Shown: piece after piece, positions 57,754 through 64,000 of the stretch
Numbering within the stretch: position 1 is the stretch's first letter
How the letters are laid out: every line of letters starts with the position of its first letter
Assembly (NCBI RefSeq): GCF_964204645.1
Contig: NC_134030.1
Coordinates: 10,166,278-10,230,277, forward strand
Length of the DNA: 64,000 nucleotides
From: Tubulanus polymorphus
Taxonomy: Eukaryota > Nemertea > Palaeonemertea > Tubulaniformes > Tubulanidae
Direction: 5' to 3'
Position numbers and translations under genes: made by a program
The notes under the pieces: model-generated
Databases searched by the model: none
What the model was told of the DNA's origin: nothing
Seen by the model: the letters and a program-made list of their open reading frames with translations, nothing else

Positions 57754-58148
57754 TAGCCGCGATCACACGAGCATTTTTGGCCCGGGCCAAATTTGGTACG
57801 GGACAACACTGTTCACATGTCTGCTAAATGGGCCAAGTTTGGCCCGACCGAAATCGCCGGACCAGGACCGAGCCAAATTTTAGCACCAGACAAATGATTG
57901 CGTTTAAATTGCAACTGGCACCGGAAATGATCCACTTCGCTTTTTTGAGCATTGTTTAGTATCGAGTGAATGGTTTGCGTGTGAACGCGCTCTCTAGTTA
58001 TGCACGGGCCAGATTTGGCCCGAGCCTGATCCGTGCCAATTTGGCCCTGGCCAAATCGTCTCCGTACGTCTCCACTTGGCACCAGTCTGAACAGTTGTTC
58101 TGGGCCAAATTTTGGCCGGGGCCAAAAATACTCGTGTGATCGCGGCTA
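57754..58148. mobile_element. MITE with TAGCCGCGATCACACGAG ends, copy 2
   Basis: TAGCCGCGATCACACGAGCA at the left is inverse to ACTCGTGTGATCGCGGCTA at the right; the arms extend through TTTTTGGCCCGGGCCAAATT. It carries the same core as 31989-32311 in reverse orientation. About 395 bp, in the 3' flank of SLC34 copy 2. Confidence 0.9.
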
Positions 58149-58198
58149 ATGATATTAGTACAAGCAAGCTATCATGACTTCTTTGGAAGCCAACGTTA

Positions 58199-58211
58199 TT
58201 TTTATTTATTC
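58199..58211 (-). terminator. Polyadenylation signals of SLC34 copy 2
   Basis: Overlapping AATAAATAAA on the minus strand about 90 bp past the stop. Confidence 0.55.
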
Positions 58212-58296
58212 CAAATACAGTAGGCCTATGTTTCTACAATATATATGGCCATTATTCAGTCAGCTAACCGTATGGACTAGTGGAAAATGTAAAATT

Positions 58297-61200
58297 TTAG
58301 AGTTTCGTGTTAGAAATAACATTCATTTTGCCATCTGCCTCAGGCAAGGTATCTTGACTTCCTTGGAAGCCAACGTTATCCACACCCACAGATAGTGGCT
58401 CCTTATATTTCATCGGTTCGTCTCCCTTGTAACGGGAACAGCACATGATTTTCCCCAATAGTCTATCTATTGGGGCCAACGAACGAAGACACTCCGGCAG
58501 AAATTTCCAGTTCCTAAGCTTTGCAGGTAAACAGCTCGGTCGTTTGGCTTGAATCAATTTGATAGTCAGTATCACAATTACTAACGCGAGTATCGGGACG
58601 CCAACCCCTACAAGTGCCTGCCAGCCGATCAGGGAGAGTCCGAAAATTGCACCCGGTAATAGGAAAAACACAAATATTAAGTAAACAATCGGAAACCATC
58701 TGTAGTTAGAAGTACGCATGCCCAGAAACTTAGCCATGTTAATAGGTAGCTTCCGTATAAACGGTATCGGGTAGAAAATTATGATGCCCGTGATGTTGAA
58801 GAATAAATGACAAAAGGCCACTTGCATAGCATTAGGAAGCTGGTCGCCATCTGAGGCCAATGATGCAAGCAGTCCAGTAGCGGTTGTACCGATATTTGCT
58901 CCCAGCGTCAAAGGATACATACGATCCAATGAGAGCACCCCGACGCCGACTAGTGGGGTCAAGGCCGATGTAAATATGCTACTGCTCTGCACGAGTACCG
59001 TTAATCCAGCGCCAAGCAACATTGCCAAATAACCAGTTAAAAACGAGCATTTTCCCGGGAAATCAGCGTTCACGAATTTCTTCAATGATATCGCGATCCG
59101 GCCTTTGAGCAGAGCGTTTAAAGTTTTCACAATCAACACCAAACAAATGCACAGAAGCAATAATGAAATAACTAACAAAATAGCTCCGACAACATTGTCA
59201 CCCCAGATTCCAGCTACATTCATAAACATGTATTTACCTGGAAGGAGAAAAATTGATGGTTTTGATAAATAGCTTTAAATTGATGAAGTATTCATAGAAA
59301 AAAAGAATGTAGTCCCAAGTAGATTACTTCGAATACCACTTACAGCGAGTGAGTCCTGCTTTCATGGTTTTATTAACTATTTTTGTGAAGTTCGTAGTAA
59401 CATTAACACCGTCTATTACGGTAACATTAAACCGTTTTTCTCCCACCATATAATGAGTGACGGTGTATTTGCACCAAATTTTCATTAGACTTTTCTCTTC
59501 GGCTTCTTTGTCGCCTTTAGCGATCTTTTCGATGATCTTTTTGTCAATCTGAAATTATCAGCAAATGTTGTAGCAGCCTTAAATGAAAGGCCTGTGTGTC
59601 AATTGTTTGTAATATTTTACATTTTTACCACATTTATTCTTTATCATTATTATTATGATTATTTATTGTCGGATAGAATTCCAACAAGTTATGATATAGT
59701 GATATATAAATGAAATAATGATAGTATGTTAACATAAGATCTTGTAATAATACAACAAGTAGTGCGAGCAAAGGGGGCGTTTATGCAAACAGTTTCTGAA
59801 ATGTTGGAATTTTTTGAAAAATTACTTTGAAAAAAAACATAACTTCAGGTGTTGAGTACCCTGCATTTTTATGCGCGCAGCAAAAACTAGACATAGGTTT
59901 TTATATCGCTCTCATGTCACATTGTTGCAAATTTTAGAAATGAATATTGCATAAATGAAAACTAAAGATTCACAGGGTTTGAATTTTACTAAAAATGTTA
60001 AAATCTATCCACAGACCAATGAAATATGATAAAACACGCATCACAAATGGATTTAAAAAAACGAGTAAAAAAATGACACAACAAAACAGGACAAAAGTAT
60101 CCTAACAAAATGGCGGCTAGCAACTGTAAAACAGTTTTCTCAAAACAGCAAAAATACAATATCACGACGAACATGTCACATTGCATAGCTTTAATAATTA
60201 CATTTTCAACATGATGTTTTAGATTTGAGATTAAGATATGGCGTAAACTAGATTTTAGACTGAATTTTTACTTATACGTATATGAATTTTTGCGAGTGTG
60301 TACCTGTATTACAATACTTGTAAACGGGTTAGTGATCGTTTTCAGAAGATCCTTTTTACCGGAAGTGTACGTTCTAAGATCCATCGAGTTGATGATGGCC
60401 TTCGTCAAATGATACAAGTAACCTAAAATCGGACGAAAATTCATTTCTGTATTGCACATGAAAAAATAATGCCATTCTCAGTGTCAGAACGTAACGTTCC
60501 ATTTAACCAGAAATTAGAAATTACGGTGCAATGTGAAAATTTTTCAATCCAAAATCTCGCTTGATTTAAGTTTTTTTTTTAATTATTAGTAAAGAAAAGT
60601 AGCTGAGTACTAGTAAGGTGTAGCCCTGGACGTATCGGCCCCACTCCGATCGGTGGCGCCACCGCGCGGGATTTACGCGAAGCAGCAGAACACAAACACG
60701 GCCACTCTCTCAATTTTCAATGATAGAAATCGTGTGTGCATTTCAATTATTTCGGCTGTTAGGGTTTTAAGGCACAATATAAGTTGATGATGTGATATGG
60801 CGATGTTAATTAGCCGCAGTGAAGCTAGTCACGAACGGTGCCGATTGAGTGTACAGCTGCCAAAAACACTGAAATGTGCGTAGTTGCGTAACTATTTGCA
60901 GTGAATTGCAGACGAAACATGAAGCCTTAACGGCCGTTTAAGAAAAATTTATACCAATCGCAATTGTAAAATAAAAATGAGATAGAACCTAAGTTAAAAT
61001 TCCGGCCATTTCTAAAATGTTATTAATTATTATTACTAATTTTTTAGTCAGTGCGGAACGTTTACTTTTCCAACAATAATGAGGGGTGGTAGGTAGTCAT
61101 GCAATTCAAGTCATCATTTATTACACGTTACTTCCGTGTTGTTGAAAATCTCGCGAGTCCTGGACTAAACCCCAATGAACAATGTGATCTGTGTGCCGGC

Positions 61201-62914
61201 CACAAATGCACACAGATCACACTACACTACCCATTACACACTCCAGTACCCACAGCTTTCATATATCCATCCAAATATTTAGTGGCTTTCTTCCTGGGTA
61301 TGTACATAGGTAAAACATGGACGACACACGATTGTTCGTCGAATGGCGGGAAACTGCGACCTTTCACTTCAACAAACTGCTTGCGTTTGACGTAGGAAAT
61401 CACGTTTTGGCGTGAGGTCAATTTCCTCTATATAGGTTCTTTGTGTGACGCCAATGTGCGCGATATTGGTCAAATTCCATTTGTGGGTAACAGGCCCGTG
61501 CCCAGCTTTATGAGGGGTAGTTCTATTTCAAGAAAAAGGGCACTTTTTCACCGTGAAAAGGGACAAAGTTTAGAAATGAACGAACAGTGGCCCATTTTGA
61601 TTCATGTGTCCCTGCTGCTGGAACATGTGCCTTCTAACAGATGCAGCGATGGTTTGAAAAATTGACAAGGTGCAAAAATTAAATGTTTCAAAGAAATGAA
61701 AGTTATGTCCAAATTTCTTGAAAATCTTGACCAGGATTCCTTGGCGCTGACTTTTTAAGGGCACTTTGAAAATTCAAGGGGGTTCGTTCACTACACCCGA
61801 ACCCCGACTCGGCACGGGCTTGGGTAAATGTTGTCTTTAAACTGCTGTGTTTAAGGGGCACCTACCCGTAGCGGCCTCCAGCGGCAATAGAATTATGACG
61901 CACAGCCAGTTGAACATGTCATGGACAGTAGCGCCGGCGAATGCACGACGAAATTCATCTTTATTAGAAATATGTCCAATCGAAACGATTGTATTAGTGA
62001 CACTGGTTCCAATGTTGGCGCCCATGATGATTGGGATCGCTGTACGGACGTACATAACTGAAATGATTTTTGGAGAATTCTAATGTAAAACGAACGTTGA
62101 AGCAAAATTACCTTACAATATGAAATATCGTTCGACAAAAATTAGTATATAATTTTGATGCGTTTTTAAATAAAAAGCTGATTAAGAAACATAACACAAA
62201 TTGATTTTGAACAGATGGCATAATAAAGGTATGAATGAACGCACTTTTACTGGCGACCATTGTAACGACTATAGAAGTTGATGTCGACGATGACTGCACT
62301 AGTACTGTAGCCAGTACTCCTATTATCAAACCCGCTACAGGATTCGCTAATAGTTCGTTATCTGCGAATGCTCGCCCAGCCGCTTTGCCTGAAACATTTC
62401 GAATACATGTCATTGGTACAAGAGATCGACCACGTAACTGATTCTTCGCTTATAATCATAGAAATTGGTATTTCGTTGACGGCACTTAACATCATTCTAT
62501 TATTACATACCTCCCAGTATTTTGAACGCCGAACTCATAAAATCCAATGCGCAGATGAACAGATAAAGTAGAACGACCAGGAAGACGAGCCTCAGAATAT
62601 ACTCCACAAATACTCGATGAAATTTACCACCACGCGTCAATTCTACATTCGAAAATACTTACACTTATTTGAGGGAAACAGTTTGATAAAATTTAACTTA
62701 TGGAAATCTCAAATAAATGTAGCCCACCACTCCATGGTGTTGTTGTATCCGTCAGTTCTGGTAACGCCCACGGGTCCACTTGTGTTTCCTGTGAATAGTT
62801 TTTGAATTCCTCTCGTACATCTTCTTCGTTCCTCATCTGTTCTAGCTGAACAGTTACGTCATTTCCATTTAGGTCCCCTTTCAGAGTGTTCCCGGCCGAT
62901 TCATCGGACGTCAT
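58297..62914 (-). CDS. Type II sodium-dependent phosphate cotransporter, copy 2
   Basis: Seven coding exons matching copy 1 in phase: 62914-62728, 62642-62511, 62388-62245, 62057-61866, 60422-60304, 59548-59344 and 59237-58297, giving 639 residues. The five internal exons have the same lengths as in copy 1 (132, 144, 192, 119, 205). The motifs are the same: [10 protein letters not shown], two QSSS repeats, [13 protein letters not shown], and a loop with several Asn-x-Thr sites. The first exon is longer and diverged (62 codons before the splice, against 52), and the C-tail ends in TKL, a better class I PDZ ligand than TQF in copy 1. The exon 1 donor is GTGGGC, weaker than GTAGAA in copy 1. A MITE sits 43 bp past the exon 4 donor. 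It should carry out Na+-driven phosphate uptake, perhaps with different trafficking from copy 1. Confidence 0.95.
60423..61490. other. Intron 4 of SLC34 copy 2, non-coding
   Basis: No nested gene recognised. Includes a CG-richer block at about 60620-60680 (GGCGCCACCGCGCGGG) unlike its surroundings. Confidence 0.45.
61491..61822. mobile_element. Non-autonomous element with GGCCCGTGCC/GGCACGGGCT ends, copy 2
   Basis: CAGGCCCGTGCCCAGC at the left is inverse to CTCGGCACGGGCTTG at the right. The interior (AGTTCTATTTCAAGAAAAAG, GGGCACTTTTTCACCGTGAAA) is the inverted version of 16852-17110. About 330 bp in intron 4 of SLC34 copy 2, ending 43 bp from the exon 4 donor. Confidence 0.75.
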
Positions 62915-63660
62915 AGTCGGTTCTAAAAACTACGGAATAAACCAGCAAAACCGGCAGTACCAACGTCAACACAGAAAAATTCTATACATTTGCTTTTCAA
63001 GGTGATCTCCACCAAATATAAGGTCACGGCCTTCTAAAATATCGTTCAATAAGTGCTTTTTGCAATCAAACGAGTTGTCGCGTTTTTTCTTACTTCTCAT
63101 TGTCTTCCGTTCCTGTTAAAAGTTCATAAAAAGCATAGCTATGAGTCCATTTATGGCGAGTCTTTCAACCGAATAGTAAAAAATTGCAATCAATGTTTTC
63201 GAAATCGCTTGCGTATGATTTTTTATGAATACACAATTAAGCCCAACTGTAACACATCTGTGTTGGCAAAATCAGCGATTTCTTATGCACACATTTTGAA
63301 GTTTCAATGGAAATATGTCCATCCTATGCGATCTTTTATTGTGGGCTTAAAGAATCTTCGCTTTAGATTCCACGCTTAAAATGTACGTATATCTCTAAGT
63401 CAGTGGAATTCTGACGAGAAAATCGACGAAGAAGTACTTGCGAGCTAGGCGGTCTCATTAGCGAGTGCGAAAATCTTAGAAATCTTAAAAACCAATATCA
63501 AGCAATTACTTGCATTGAAGCATTTCCAAGAATAAACTTATTTACGACATCAATTCATGTCCGAGGCACATCGAGGTTTATGCACAAACGGGCTTTTTAA
63601 ATAGCTCCATTAAAATAGTCGTCAGGATATGCAAATTTTTTTTTGGAAATGTTAATCTTT
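62915..63660. other. Intergenic stretch between SLC34 copy 2 and the third copy
   Basis: Presumably includes the 5' UTR and promoter of copy 2. No exon 3 to 7 homologue of a third copy is visible here. Confidence 0.5.
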
Positions 63661-64000
63661 GTTACCTTTTAAATCCAATGTACAGACGAAAAAAAAGATC
63701 GACCACGTAACTAATTCTTCACTTAATTCAGATCATAGAAATTCGCATTTTGTTGACGGCACTTAACATTCGCAAATACACACCCCACGCCGAACTCACA
63801 AAATCCAATGCATAGATGAACAGTAGAACGATCAGAAGGACGGGCCTCAGAATATACTCCACAAATACTCGATGATATTTGCCACAACACGTCAATTCTA
63901 CAATTGAAAATACCTAGACGTAAATTAAGGGAAATTTTGATCGAATTTAACTCATAAAAATCTCAAATAAATGTAGCCCACCACTCCACGGTATTGTTGT
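63661..64000 (-). pseudogene. Partial third SLC34 copy (exon-1-like and exon-2-like pieces)
   Basis: 63784-63897 matches exon 2 of the two complete genes ([19 protein letters not shown]) but is 18 nt shorter: 6 nt are lost in the helix and the 3' end coding KILG is missing. The phase is unchanged and GTGTGT follows as a possible donor. From 63982 to the window edge the end of an exon-1-like piece (IPWS before GTGGGC) is visible. Intron 2 sequence (AGATCGACCACGTAACTAAT) is recognisable near 63695, but exon 3 is absent where expected. No downstream exons exist before copy 2, so this is probably a broken duplicate, or alternative 5' exons for copy 2. Confidence 0.75.

Overview
This window is eukaryotic nuclear DNA from an animal, most likely a marine invertebrate and perhaps a lophotrochozoan such as a mollusc, annelid or brachiopod; the sequence does not allow a firmer assignment. 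The evidence is multi-exon genes with GT-AG introns, metazoan families (rhodopsin-like GPCR, IAP with BIR and RING domains, SLC34 phosphate transporters, WDSUB1, PRR15-like, MS4A-like), AATAAA signals, and many short inverted-repeat elements, SINEs and LINEs. There is no operon structure.

Layout: an intronless GPCR (minus, 1.2-2.1 kb); a repeat-rich stretch; an MS4A/CD20-like tetraspan protein (minus, 9.6-10.3 kb); a possible small last exon (plus, 13.5 kb); the WD40 plus SAM part of WDSUB1 in seven coding exons (plus, 16.4-22.0 kb), whose U-box end is not found before or after a 100-N assembly gap; a perfect palindrome directly after the gap; a single-coding-exon IAP E3 ligase (minus, 26.3-28.2 kb); a long region of nested repeats (28.4-37 kb); a broken LINE (minus, 37.1-40.4 kb); a PRR15-like gene (plus, 41.4-41.9 kb); a long non-coding stretch holding a 190-bp AT microsatellite; and, from 48.9 kb to the end, a tandem cluster of Na+/phosphate cotransporter genes on the minus strand.

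The SLC34 cluster is the best-resolved part. Two complete seven-exon genes (633 and 639 residues as reconstructed) share intron phases and the sizes of the five internal exons. Both keep the two QSSS motifs and the residues of electrogenic type II transporters. A third copy is reduced to exon-1-like and exon-2-like pieces at the window edge. Intron 2 is almost identical between the two genes while the termini differ, which suggests gene conversion or a selective constraint. A decayed LINE lies between the genes.

Between genes the window is dominated by non-autonomous inverted-repeat DNA elements. At least ten families are visible, several in two or more copies. A dispersed element carries a hammerhead-ribozyme-like core (CTGATGA, stem, GAAA) and is the most unusual structural signal seen.
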